Below are positions 14,978-23,417 of a DNA stretch of 63,077 nt, piece after piece. The notes beneath the pieces were generated by a model that did no database searches, had not been told where the DNA came from, and saw only the letters and a program-made list of their open reading frames with translations. Source of the DNA: a virus; the IMG/VR virus record IMGVR_UViG_3300044627_000701, positions 1 to 63,077 of that record; one strand, 5' to 3'. Each line of letters opens with the position of its first letter. Position 1 is the stretch's first letter. Both the position numbers and the translations under genes were made by a program.

Positions 14978-15379
14978 TTACGACGCGGTGGTTACGGCGA
15001 TCCAAGTGGTGCCGCCATCCGAAACGAACAAGCGGGTCGAAGCCGAGCTACCATCGCTGCGCAGGTAGATTGAACCCTTGGCAGCAGCCACGGTCGGGGC
15101 ACCCGAGCCGATGTAGACGCCCATGCCAGCAGCCGTGTTGGTTGCGATGAACGCAGAAGCGCCGCCAGCGACAAGCGCGACGTTGCTGTCAGCCGTGACG
15201 TTGCCAGTTGCCGATACCGAAGCTGCCGTGACAGCGCCAGTTGCCGCCAGAGAAGTAACCGACATAGCGGGGCCAAGGGTGGAGGTGACGGTAACCGCAC
15301 CAGTCGAAGCGTTGATCGAGATGGTCTGGAAGCCGTTCTCAGAACGTACCGGACCGTTGAACGTGGTATTCGCCATCAT
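14978..15379 (-). CDS. Head-fibre/decoration-like protein
   Basis: This 133-aa protein starts MMANTTFNGPVRSENGFQT. It contains a repetitive Ala/Val/Thr segment (SLAATGAVTAASVSATGNVT) that could form a triple beta-helix or fibre, and a C-terminal KGSIYLRSDGSSAS block typical of phage fibre or head-fibre proteins. It is encoded just after the terminator that follows the major capsid gene, so its expression may depend on read-through. A surface-exposed head or tail fibre is inferred. Confidence 0.66.
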   Translation of the reverse strand: MMANTTFNGPVRSENGFQTISINASTGAVTVTSTLGPAMSVTSLAATGAVTAASVSATGNVTADSNVALVAGGASAFIATNTAAGMGVYIGSGAPTVAAAKGSIYLRSDGSSASTRLFVSDGGTTWIAVTTAS

Positions 15380-15492
15380 TTATCTCCGTGTAGTAGCACA
15401 TACCCATACCGTCGCTACTACGTCTGCTAGGACAGTCGGCACGGGTTAAATACCTAGTGGCGTACTTGTAGCACGACACAGAGACAAAGAAA

Positions 15493-15520
15493 AGACCCCC
15501 CGACTTTCGCCGGGGGGTCT
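15493..15520 (-). terminator. Rho-independent terminator after major capsid gene
   Basis: A 10-bp stem (AGACCCCCCG pairing with CGGGGGGTCT) with an 8-base loop is followed, in minus-strand transcription, by TTTCTTTGTC. It lies about 30-60 bp after the capsid stop codon and should reduce transcription of the genes beyond, giving the capsid gene higher dosage. Confidence 0.85.
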
Positions 15521-15522
15521 CG

Positions 15523-15546
15523 AAGTCCTAAACTTCCCTAGGACTT
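15523..15546 (-). other. Second hairpin between capsid stop and terminator
   Basis: AAGTCCTA and TAGGACTT form an 8-bp stem with an 8-base loop, placed between the capsid stop codon (15550) and the G/C-rich terminator. No T-run follows directly. It may stabilise the 3' end of the capsid mRNA or assist termination. Confidence 0.6.
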
Positions 15547-15549
15547 AGC

Positions 15550-16461
15550 TTAGGCTGCGCCTTCGCTGCCGTACATGCCGAGCGGGTCGCTCCAGCCGAA
15601 GCTGTAACGCTCGCGGCTCTTGTAGCGAACGTTGCCGGTGTCGAAGTCACCATCCATGTTCTGCGCCATCGGCGTACGAACAAAGTGCTTCAGGCCGTTC
15701 GGCACATCGGTCGTCAGGAACCATGCGTCCGGGTCGGTCAGGAAGTGGTTGACCGTGTACCCTTCAGGAATAGCACCGTTCGACTTGATGGCGTTGATGT
15801 CGTTGTCGGAGGTCGACACGCGGAGTTCGGTCTCCAGCAGTCGAGTCGCAACGAACATCAGGCTAGGCGGAACAACCAGCTTCTTCGGCTTAGCCGCGAT
15901 CAGCAGGCCACGCTCGTCGGTCCACGCAGCAATCTGGATGACCGCAGCCTCAAGCGAGGTTTCGTTGAGGTCAGCCGGGGTGCTGGGGATGTTCGAGTTG
16001 GTGCCGCCACCGACCAACGGGTGCGAAGCCGAGAACAGAGCCACGCCATCGCCACCGGGATAATCGGCGTCGAAGCCGTTATTCAGGACAGCCGCAGCCT
16101 TGGTCTGCTTGGTGTACGCCATGGCACGAGCAAGTGCCTTGGTGTAGCGGGCCGACAGCGAGTCGTACAGGTTGTCTTCGATGGCTTCTTCCGTGATGGA
16201 AAACCCGAGAGCAATCGTCTCGTGGTTGTAGCGAGCCGTCCAAGCTTCCTGTGCGTTGTCATAAGCGATGGCCGAACCTTCGTTCTTCACCGGCGCAGCC
16301 GAGAAGCCCGAGAGCTTGGTTTCTTCTTCGAACGAACGCTCAGAGCTTTCCGTTTCGAAGATTTGCTTATGCTCTTCGCCGTAGCGTGCGTATTCGAGGC
16401 CGAACAGGGCGTTCAGACCCGGCAGAAGCTCCTTGAGAAGCTGTGCGCGTGAAATTGCCAT
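15550..16461 (-). CDS. Major capsid protein
   Basis: This 303-aa protein has features of HK97-fold major capsid proteins of the Mu gpT-like kind. An N-terminal helical arm with charged residues (FEEETKLSGFSAAPVKNEGS) precedes the core with YDNAQEAWTARYNHETIALG, GFSITEEAIEDNLYDSL, LFSASHPLVGGG, PKKLVVPPSLMFVATRLLE and DAWFLTTDVPNGLKHF. It follows the portal, scaffold and decoration-like genes, and a strong terminator lies behind it. No protease domain or large prodomain is evident, consistent with a separate scaffold (17576-18502). Confidence 0.92.
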   Translation of the reverse strand: MAISRAQLLKELLPGLNALFGLEYARYGEEHKQIFETESSERSFEEETKLSGFSAAPVKNEGSAIAYDNAQEAWTARYNHETIALGFSITEEAIEDNLYDSLSARYTKALARAMAYTKQTKAAAVLNNGFDADYPGGDGVALFSASHPLVGGGTNSNIPSTPADLNETSLEAAVIQIAAWTDERGLLIAAKPKKLVVPPSLMFVATRLLETELRVSTSDNDINAIKSNGAIPEGYTVNHFLTDPDAWFLTTDVPNGLKHFVRTPMAQNMDGDFDTGNVRYKSRERYSFGWSDPLGMYGSEGAA

Positions 16462-16473
16462 TGTTCAGTCTCC

Positions 16474-17073
16474 TTACACGCCGGTTGGGTTGAGGTACTG
16501 GTGCATACCCTGATTCCACTTGACGATAACCTCGGAATACGAACCGGGGTTACCCGCCAGAGCGGTATCGGGGATGACGTCCACCACGCGCACGGGCCAC
16601 GTCGAGGTGGTTGCGGTGGTCGAGCTAACAGCCACGCGGCTGTTACCAGTGTTCGTCAGGCCCGAGTTCTGCACCAGAACAGCGTTGTTACCGACCGAAG
16701 TACGGTTCACAAAGCTCATGGTGGTGCCGCTCGAAACCACGGCGACCTTGAACAGCGCATCGGGATCGTCCAGCACGTAGGCCGTGATGCCGCTGATGTT
16801 CGTGGTACCGGGGTAGTACTGACGGAAGGTCAGACCAAACGTCGGATCGACGTAGGTGCAACCAAGGAACACACCTACCGGGGTAGCGGCGCTCGTACCG
16901 GTGTCCTTGTCGAGATTGCCGTCGCTGTTCAACTTGACGACGTCACCATAGAAGATGGCCGTGGACGAGTTGACAGCAATCGGAATCTGACGGGTGGACC
17001 CGGCAAACACCTGACCGCCGATAAGATTAATCGGGAGAAGCCCGTATGGGGCTTCAACAGCGGGATAAGCCAT
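16474..17073 (-). CDS. Capsid-associated (decoration-type) protein
   Basis: This 199-aa beta-rich protein starts MAYPAVEAPYGLLPINLIGG and contains STAIFYGDVVKLNSDGNL and PVGVFLGCTYVDPTFG. This pattern is common in phage proteins directly upstream of the major capsid gene, often head decoration or minor head proteins. It lies 12 bp from the capsid gene. No enzyme motif is present. Confidence 0.72.
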   Translation of the reverse strand: MAYPAVEAPYGLLPINLIGGQVFAGSTRQIPIAVNSSTAIFYGDVVKLNSDGNLDKDTGTSAATPVGVFLGCTYVDPTFGLTFRQYYPGTTNISGITAYVLDDPDALFKVAVVSSGTTMSFVNRTSVGNNAVLVQNSGLTNTGNSRVAVSSTTATTSTWPVRVVDVIPDTALAGNPGSYSEVIVKWNQGMHQYLNPTGV

Positions 17074-17085
17074 AATTAGCTCCTG

Positions 17086-17574
17086 TTATCTGCCTTTGCC
17101 AAATGATGTCGATGACTTCTTCTCACGGAAGAGAGGCATACGAGCATCGCTCTCGCGCATAAAGTTGTTGTCCACTGACTCCATCTGAGACTGATTTTTA
17201 CCAGAGAAGTAAGACTTACGCTGGTTCATCAGTTCCATCGGGGCTTTGCAAAGCAGCAACCCTGCGACTTCGACGTTGTCCTTGAAGCGGCTGTCCGGAT
17301 CGACCATCAGGCTAAACTTGGGTTGCTCGCTAATGCTAACAGGTTCCCAACCTTCGCGCAGCTTAGCCGAAATATTCCGGGGGTCCTTCTCACCGTTCGT
17401 GGAGACACGAATCCAGCGATAGGCGTAACCCGGCTGCTTGTCTGGCTCGGGCAGCGTTGATGCTGGGGCCCAAACTTCGACACGCTTTGTTTCTTCACGC
17501 GTCTGGCGAGGCGCACGCGCTTCACCAAGAGTTTCCATGACGTCGTCAAGGGAACGAGTATCACGAGTAGCCAT
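17086..17574 (-). CDS. Head-morphogenesis hypothetical protein
   Basis: This 162-aa protein contains PGYAYRWIRVSTNGEKDPRN, LREGWEPVSISEQP, and a C-terminal basic tail (REKKSSTSFGKGR). It lies between the scaffold and decoration-type genes with 1-12 bp gaps. The conserved aromatic/charged core and position suggest a minor head protein. No specific family is recognised beyond this context. Confidence 0.65.
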   Translation of the reverse strand: MATRDTRSLDDVMETLGEARAPRQTREETKRVEVWAPASTLPEPDKQPGYAYRWIRVSTNGEKDPRNISAKLREGWEPVSISEQPKFSLMVDPDSRFKDNVEVAGLLLCKAPMELMNQRKSYFSGKNQSQMESVDNNFMRESDARMPLFREKKSSTSFGKGR

Positions 17575-17575
17575 A

Positions 17576-18502
17576 TTAGTTCTCCGTCTTCATAAGTTCA
17601 CGAGCGTACTGCTCGGGAGTAAGACCCAACCTCTTGGCGATGGCCAGCTGGGACTGTTTCAGCACAATCTTTTTGGGGGACCGGCTGCGTGAAGCAGGAG
17701 CTACGACATTCGCGCTCTTGTTTTCGCGCGAAGAGGTTTTCGGAGCCTCTTCATCCCCGAAGTAATCGGGGAATCGACGGCGCATCGTTTTGTCGACGGC
17801 TGTCCAATATTCGTCGGAACCCACATACTGCGGGCCACGTTCATTAACGAGCTTCTGGTGAAGCCCGAGAGCCGATGCAGTCATCTCCGGATCGGTCCCG
17901 TACCACGTATTACGCTCTTGCCACGTAACCGTTTTCTGGTCGAGCCGGGGCTGTTGCACCTGCTGCGGTACAATGTCTACCTCAGTTTCCGGCTGCTGTA
18001 AAGTAGGTCGATACTGTTCGACCTGCTGAAGCCGCAAAGTAGCCCGCGAGAGCTTTTCTTGAGCGTCGACAACCTTGTCAGCGTCACCAGACTCGTACGC
18101 ATCGCGGTAAGCCCGACGGGCGGCGTCGATTTCATACTCGGCGGTCTGCTTATAGCTGCCGACAAGCGACTGTTCGCCTTCCGACAACGTCCTTTTCAGG
18201 CGACGGTTCTCTTCCAACAGGCGATGGGCGGCGTTAACGGCCTCCTGCTGCTCGCGCTGGACGCGCTCCTTCTCCCGGCGCTCGTCGTGCCAGACCTTTT
18301 TCATCTGCTTGAGGCGGGTTTTGACCTTGTCGGAGTATTCTTCGAGCTCGTCGTTCTCCAGCTCCTCGACAATCTCCTTTGGCATGGGCTCACGGCCCCT
18401 GTCAGCCTCCGGAGTATCGTCTACGACCTCCAACTGGGTATTTTCGGCGTCTTCAGCTTCGACTTCCCACTGGAAGTCGTCATCAGCGGGCTTGGTAGCC
18501 AT
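17576..18502 (-). CDS. Scaffolding-like protein
   Basis: This 308-aa protein starts at ATG 18502 behind AAAGGAGAGAAGTG (a GTG at 18505 is an alternative). The N-terminus is acidic, the middle is a long coiled coil (about residues 55-160, including KVWHDERREKERVQREQQEA and RLLEENRRLKRTLSEG), and the C-terminus is basic. This is the charge layout of capsid scaffolding proteins, whose basic C-terminus binds the capsid protein interior. Position one gene from the decoration and capsid genes supports this. It would guide shell assembly and then leave. Confidence 0.8.
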   Translation of the reverse strand: MATKPADDDFQWEVEAEDAENTQLEVVDDTPEADRGREPMPKEIVEELENDELEEYSDKVKTRLKQMKKVWHDERREKERVQREQQEAVNAAHRLLEENRRLKRTLSEGEQSLVGSYKQTAEYEIDAARRAYRDAYESGDADKVVDAQEKLSRATLRLQQVEQYRPTLQQPETEVDIVPQQVQQPRLDQKTVTWQERNTWYGTDPEMTASALGLHQKLVNERGPQYVGSDEYWTAVDKTMRRRFPDYFGDEEAPKTSSRENKSANVVAPASRSRSPKKIVLKQSQLAIAKRLGLTPEQYARELMKTEN

Positions 18503-18535
18503 CACTTCTCTCCTTTGTACGGGAAAACGCCCCCG

Positions 18536-18964
18536 TTAGGCGCGCGAGATGCCTCGCGGGTCGTCCACAACAGCTTCAACGCTGTCGTCATTGATGATGC
18601 GGAACTCTCGGTTGTGGATTTTCACCCGCGTACCCGAGTTCGGGCGCACCAAAACGAAGTCACCTTCCTTGCACCACGCCCCAGAAGGGAACCGCTTGGC
18701 GTCCTTGTAGGCGTCCGGGCCGATTTTCAGCACGAACAGCACGGTGGTCAGAAGTTCTTCGTAGTGGCGGGTGACATCTGCCTTGATGATACCCCCAGAG
18801 GTCTTCTCTTCGATGTCCGGAACAGCACACAGGATGCGATATCCCATCGGTTCTGGCAGCTGCTTGGGTTTGTCTTCGGCTGGCTGGTTGGCCGCCTCGA
18901 CATTGGTCATCTTTCGCAGGGTAGGTAGGTCGTCGAACAGAGTTTTGTCCTCTGTATCAGTCAT
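18536..18964 (-). CDS. GroES-like co-chaperonin
   Basis: This 142-aa protein has a Cpn10-like fold pattern. LPEPMGYRILCAVPDIEEKT leads into a mobile-loop-like segment SGGIIKADVT (about residues 56-65), then TTVLFVLKIGPDAY, PSGAWCKEGDFVLVRPNSG, and REFRIINDDSVEAVVDDP. About 35 N-terminal residues precede the domain. Phage co-chaperonins (T4 gp31, for example) replace host GroES so that GroEL can fold the large capsid protein. Its place between portal and scaffold genes fits a dedicated capsid-folding role. The loop keeps the GGII motif expected for GroEL contact. Confidence 0.85.
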   Translation of the reverse strand: MTDTEDKTLFDDLPTLRKMTNVEAANQPAEDKPKQLPEPMGYRILCAVPDIEEKTSGGIIKADVTRHYEELLTTVLFVLKIGPDAYKDAKRFPSGAWCKEGDFVLVRPNSGTRVKIHNREFRIINDDSVEAVVDDPRGISRA

Positions 18965-19151
18965 CGTCAGTCTCCATTTTGTGGGCAGTTTCAGCGATGA
19001 AGCTGTTAGCCATCATCAACCCACGGATTACGCCAGCGGCGTATTTGTATTCCCCGTGGTCTTTGGCGTGCCCACGCGCCAAATCGTCAGAGAGGATTTT
19101 GATCTCCTCGTTGTTCTTGTTCGCCAGATGGCGGAAGATGTCGCTCGTCAT
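18957..19151 (-). CDS. Small hypothetical protein next to portal
   Basis: This 64-aa helical protein (MTSDIFRHLANKNNEEIKIL) overlaps the start of the co-chaperonin gene and the end of the portal gene (ATGA-type overlaps). It has no cysteines or membrane span. The tight overlaps mean it is translated with the head genes. Function unknown. Confidence 0.62.
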   Translation of the reverse strand: MTSDIFRHLANKNNEEIKILSDDLARGHAKDHGEYKYAAGVIRGLMMANSFIAETAHKMETDDD

Positions 19152-21619
19152 TCAGCCTCCTCGCCGGGTTTGGCCGGCGTTTGCTCACTCATCATACTCT
19201 CGCGGGCGACTTGGACGCCCACACGCAGCCCTTCCAGCTGCTCGTCCGATGCCAACCGTGCTTTGTCTGTAGCGACCTTGGCACCGACGTTGAGACCAGC
19301 AATCTCCTTCTGTGCTGCAATGCGCTCGCGCTCGATGTCGAGCTTGTCTGCCTTCTCGGCGGCAGTGACAGCAAACTGCTGTTCTTTGAGCTTAAGCTCG
19401 CCCTGCTTAATCTGAAGCTCCTGCATCTGCATCTGGACGATGGGGTCCTGTGCCTGCTGCTGGGCCTGCTGTTGTGCAGCTTCCCCTTGGTTCTTCCGGA
19501 GCAGCTGTTGTGCAGCGGCGGCGGCCAGACGAGACACCTCCAGCTCGGTCTTCTCGTCCATCTCAGCATTGGGCGGCGGCAGCGGTACACCAGCCTGCAA
19601 CTCGACCTGACGACGATACTCAAACGCCAGATGCTCCTGCATGTGAGCCGTCATAGCCCCCATGATGGTCTGTGCGTTGGGGCTCTGCCCCACCATCTGC
19701 TGGATTTTCGGGTCTTGGATAGCCGCCATGTGGACGGCGAGGTGCGCTTCGTGGTCTTGGTACATAAACGCCTTCACCGGCTTCATGTTCAAGATGTCCA
19801 TGTTCTCGGACACTGGGTCACGCGGCTTCATCTCGTCGCTGTCTTGCAGTGGGACCAGCTTCTGAGCGTTCTTGATACCCAGCACTTCGAGCATCTGCCG
19901 GTGCAGATAGGGCATGTCGTAGATGCCCGGAGCCGACTGCGCCAACTGGATAACCGCCTGATACTGGACGATTTTCTGTGCCATGGTGGCGGCGTTGGGG
20001 TCCGACACAGGGATGACATACACCTTGTCATAGTCGGCCTGCTTGGCGCGCTTGGGGCCAACCTCTGGCTTATAGTTGTAGTCGTCCGAGGTGTAGTCAC
20101 GGATGATGGCCTTGAGGAGCTTGAACTCCTGCTTCATCGCGTAGTGGATGCGCGCCTGCACCGCCGACATGGTCTTCAAGGTGCGCTCAAGGATAGCCAG
20201 CGTCGTGCCGACCGGAGCCTGACCAGACATGTCGCTGATCTTCATATCAGCAGCGCCAGCGAAGCGGCGACCTTCTTCTACGATGGTACCCAGAAGGCTG
20301 TAGAGGACTTGGCTTGGCTCCTTGTACGGCAGCGGCATAATATTGTCGCGCATCGTACCACTGGCGACGTCGACGTCGCGCCATTCAGCCGGAGCGATGG
20401 GGGTGTCATCACCCTTAACCCGCAGACCTTTGGTCTTGAAGCCACCGGGCAGGTTGCTCAGCGTGCCTGCATCAACCAGCTGACGGATAAGACTCGTACC
20501 CGACTTGGCGAAGGCACCCACGAGGTGGATGAGACCGAAGGCATAGAAGCCAAACCCCGGCACGTATGAGTAGTGTACGAAGTGGTTGCGCTTCTGCTTC
20601 ATCTCGTCGTCTGGGTTCCAGTTGCGACGGATAGCAAGAATGGTCTGTGTGGCCTTCTCGATGGTGACCACGTAGGGGACAGCGATCTGGGCTTCGGACT
20701 CGTCCTCGGCATACTCGTCGTCCGGAAGCACAAGGTCGACGTGCATCTCCAGCAGTTTGTAGCGGTCGTCACTAGACGCGCGGAAGCCCATTTTCTCCGC
20801 GATGGCCTTCTCGACCTCATCGAAGCTGTCGACAGGGTCATCCATCTCGACTTCGCGGTAGAAGCCTTTTACCTGCAACTTCTTGAGTTCATTAGGCGTT
20901 TTACGCATCACGTGAGTGACGCGCTCTGCCGTCTCAAGGTTGGACGCGCCGTAAGGCACCACCACATCTTCGGCGGGGATATACATAGCCGTCTGGCGGC
21001 CAAGGCTCGGGTCGAAATAGACCTTCTTGAAGGCGTTGCCCGACAGGCCCAGACCCCACAGCATCCGCTCGTGCTCGGGCCGATACTCCGTCATGACGTC
21101 GGTGAGCTCGTAGTTCATATCCGCCTGCACACGCTGGGCGGCGTCACGCGTCTCGGGGGTCTCTTCACCGATGATCTGCGTCCGCACCGGGCCTTGGGCC
21201 GGGAACGTCTCCATCATGGTCTCGGCTTGGAACTTGACCAGAGCTTCAGACAGGAGCGGGTGGTACACACCGCAGGCACCGGGCCACGGCTCGGTGCGGT
21301 CCTCGACCTTCATACCCAACAGCTCAAGACCGTCTACATACGTCTGTATCCAGTCCTTGCGGCTGCTGATGTCCTCGTCAAACTCACCCAGCAGGTCACC
21401 TGCCAGCTCAGTCAGCTGACCCTCGTCCATGTCCTCGGCAAGGTTGTCGTCAAACCCCGGAGGCGCGTCGTCCTCTTCTCCCTCGTCGTCCTCGTCGAGC
21501 TCGATTTCAATCTCGATCTCAGGATCGTTCGGCTCCGCGTACTGCTCGTCGATGTCCAGCGTCGGCTGCATAGCAGTCAAGCCAGTAGGGGCGGGGTTAA
21601 GGGACTTGTCGATTGCCAT
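19148..21619 (-). CDS. Portal protein
   Basis: This 823-aa protein resembles the large portals of podoviruses (SU10/phiEco32 type). The N-terminus is acidic and probably disordered (residues about 20-60). The clip-wing core includes WPGACGVYHPLLSEALVKFQ, ALVKFQAETMMETFPAQG, YIPAEDVVVPYGASNLETAE, GFYAFGLIHLVGAFAKSGTS and GQAPVGTTLAILERTLK. The C-terminal third is Gln/Ala-rich and helical (barrel/crown). It sits two genes from the terminase and would form the dodecameric DNA gateway. Long C-terminal barrels are a podovirus feature. Confidence 0.92.
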   Translation of the reverse strand: MAIDKSLNPAPTGLTAMQPTLDIDEQYAEPNDPEIEIEIELDEDDEGEEDDAPPGFDDNLAEDMDEGQLTELAGDLLGEFDEDISSRKDWIQTYVDGLELLGMKVEDRTEPWPGACGVYHPLLSEALVKFQAETMMETFPAQGPVRTQIIGEETPETRDAAQRVQADMNYELTDVMTEYRPEHERMLWGLGLSGNAFKKVYFDPSLGRQTAMYIPAEDVVVPYGASNLETAERVTHVMRKTPNELKKLQVKGFYREVEMDDPVDSFDEVEKAIAEKMGFRASSDDRYKLLEMHVDLVLPDDEYAEDESEAQIAVPYVVTIEKATQTILAIRRNWNPDDEMKQKRNHFVHYSYVPGFGFYAFGLIHLVGAFAKSGTSLIRQLVDAGTLSNLPGGFKTKGLRVKGDDTPIAPAEWRDVDVASGTMRDNIMPLPYKEPSQVLYSLLGTIVEEGRRFAGAADMKISDMSGQAPVGTTLAILERTLKTMSAVQARIHYAMKQEFKLLKAIIRDYTSDDYNYKPEVGPKRAKQADYDKVYVIPVSDPNAATMAQKIVQYQAVIQLAQSAPGIYDMPYLHRQMLEVLGIKNAQKLVPLQDSDEMKPRDPVSENMDILNMKPVKAFMYQDHEAHLAVHMAAIQDPKIQQMVGQSPNAQTIMGAMTAHMQEHLAFEYRRQVELQAGVPLPPPNAEMDEKTELEVSRLAAAAAQQLLRKNQGEAAQQQAQQQAQDPIVQMQMQELQIKQGELKLKEQQFAVTAAEKADKLDIERERIAAQKEIAGLNVGAKVATDKARLASDEQLEGLRVGVQVARESMMSEQTPAKPGEEAE

Positions 21620-21621
21620 GG

Positions 21622-21894
21622 TTATGCCTTTTTACGGGTAGCACGCGCTACGGTAGCGGCTACGCCAATGACGGGTGCGACCCCCGTCGCTACGCTTGCC
21701 ACGGTAGTGGTAATTTCAGCCACGTCCTTGAGGACGCCCAGCAGACCTCCGCTCTTGATGGAGTTAGCCGCCGCAACGGCGTCAGCAAACGGCACACCTG
21801 CTTCACGGGCCTCGTTGAAGGCAATTTTCTGCTTGTCTTTCCACTTCGACCACTGGGTCTTGCCAATGGGAAACAGCGCCTTGACCTCGGTCAT
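21622..21894 (-). CDS. Small hypothetical between portal and terminase
   Basis: This 90-aa protein begins MTEVKALFPIGKTQWSKW and contains FNEAREAGVPFADAVAAANS. The C-terminal half is hydrophobic (VASVATGVAPVIGVAATVA) and could insert in a membrane or pack in the virion. It overlaps the terminase stop by one base. Possible roles are a packaging accessory or ejected virion protein; neither is shown by the sequence. Confidence 0.62.
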   Translation of the reverse strand: MTEVKALFPIGKTQWSKWKDKQKIAFNEAREAGVPFADAVAAANSIKSGGLLGVLKDVAEITTTVASVATGVAPVIGVAATVARATRKKA

Positions 21895-23417
21895 CAGTAA
21901 TACCCCTGTCTGCGTGAGCTTTTAAAATACAGCGGTTCGTCGTCTGCGTCTAGCGTAGTAGATATATAGCCCCCGCGCCGGAACCTGTGCATCGCCATGG
22001 AGACGGTGTCGACAAAGTCATCGTGGCTGCCGGCAGGAAACTCAGCCACCTCGTCAATAACCTCCTCCGCCCAGCGTGTTGCCGGAGCCCAGACGCGCCC
22101 AGAGGCAAATATGTCCGCCACAGCGTTCAGACGGCTGATCTTGTCGTTCCCACGGGTGGGGGTGAACTCCTGCACGGGTATCCCCATGGAGCGAAGCTCA
22201 TAGATAAGCGGAGCGCCCGACGCCTTCTTTTCGACGATGACGCTGTCCGGGTCCCACTCTTTATACTCGTCGATGGCCCACTGCTTGAGCGTGGGGAACT
22301 CCACGCGGTCCCTCGCCGCGTTCAACATGATAATGTTGGCCTGCTCTATGCCGTTGTCGTCCGGGTGGTAGAATACACCCCACGTGGTCTGCGCCGAGTA
22401 GTCCGCTCGCTGCGTCTTCTCAAAGGCCGTGTCCCAGCATTGCAGGATAAAGTCGCACTGGGGCGGGGTCTCACGCTCCCACGTCTGCCACCACTCGCGC
22501 TTGACGATAGCAGCGCTCTCCGAGATGGGGTTCTGCTGGTACTGCGCCATCCACTTGCTGTTAGGGACGTCGCGCTTGACCTTCAGGAGTTCATCAACCG
22601 ACCAAAACTCGGGCCACAGCGGGTTGTTGCTAGGCAAAATTGCTGGAAATTCAACGACTTCCCACTCACCAACAGACTCGTTCTGGGTTGCGTCTTTCAA
22701 TATCTGCCCGGTCAGGTCGCGCTTCGACCACCGGGTCATGACGATGACGATAGCACCGCCCGGTTGCAGACGCTGACGGGGACCGGAAGTATACCACTCG
22801 TAGGTCTTGTCGTAAATATCCGGGTTCACTTCCGCCAACGCAGCTTCCTGTTCTGAGTGCGGGTCGTCGATGATGAGCAGGTCGGCACCCTTACCGGTCA
22901 CCGCGCCGCCGATACCAATGGCGAAGTAGTCACCCATCTTGCTGGTGTTCCACCGACCTGCGGCCTTTGAGTCCGCCGAGAGGACAAGGTCAGGAAAAAT
23001 CTCGTGGTACGTCTCGGTGTCGACGAGGTTGCGCACCTTACGACCAAAGCCCACCGCCAGCTCAGCTGTGTGCGAGCACTGGATGACCTTCTTATGGGGG
23101 AACTTACCAAGGAACCATGCGGGCAGGAGGTAGGACGCAAACTCGGACTTGGTATGCCGGGGTGGCATATTAATAATGAGCCGCTTCAGCTCCCCGCGCG
23201 CCACGCGCTCGAACGCATCTGCCATCTTGGCGTGGTGACGACCCGCAATAAACGTCGGCCAGACCTCGTTGACGAACGACAGGAACTTTTCTCGGCATAG
23301 CTTGCGCTTCTTCAGGTCGGACAGCTTCTCAAGCTCAGCCAGCAACCGCTCCTGCTCGTGCAACGGCAGCAGGGGGAGAATCTTTGGTAGATCAGCCAAG
23401 CTGATGCTGGACGTCAT
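21894..23417 (-). CDS. terL: Terminase large subunit
   Basis: This 507-aa protein is the DNA-packaging motor ATPase and nuclease. The ATPase domain has a Walker A-type loop (NMPPRHTKSE, residues about 83-92), Walker B (LLIIDDPHSE, 180-189), and RWSKRDLTGQ in the coupling region. The RNase H-like nuclease domain follows with ILQCWDTAFEKTQRADYSAQ, in which the Asp of CWDTA is the likely first catalytic acid, then VIVEKKASGAPLIYELRSMG. It should drive DNA into the portal using ATP and cut at headful or specific ends. It overlaps terS by four bases. Confidence 0.95.
   Translation of the reverse strand: MTSSISLADLPKILPLLPLHEQERLLAELEKLSDLKKRKLCREKFLSFVNEVWPTFIAGRHHAKMADAFERVARGELKRLIINMPPRHTKSEFASYLLPAWFLGKFPHKKVIQCSHTAELAVGFGRKVRNLVDTETYHEIFPDLVLSADSKAAGRWNTSKMGDYFAIGIGGAVTGKGADLLIIDDPHSEQEAALAEVNPDIYDKTYEWYTSGPRQRLQPGGAIVIVMTRWSKRDLTGQILKDATQNESVGEWEVVEFPAILPSNNPLWPEFWSVDELLKVKRDVPNSKWMAQYQQNPISESAAIVKREWWQTWERETPPQCDFILQCWDTAFEKTQRADYSAQTTWGVFYHPDDNGIEQANIIMLNAARDRVEFPTLKQWAIDEYKEWDPDSVIVEKKASGAPLIYELRSMGIPVQEFTPTRGNDKISRLNAVADIFASGRVWAPATRWAEEVIDEVAEFPAGSHDDFVDTVSMAMHRFRRGGYISTTLDADDEPLYFKSSRRQGYY

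Noticed and set aside
19181-21925. Two long plus-strand frames (462 and 450 aa) opposite the portal gene
   Set aside because: Leu/His/Arg-rich shadow translations of the portal coding strand; the portal reading is strongly supported by sequence pattern and position.
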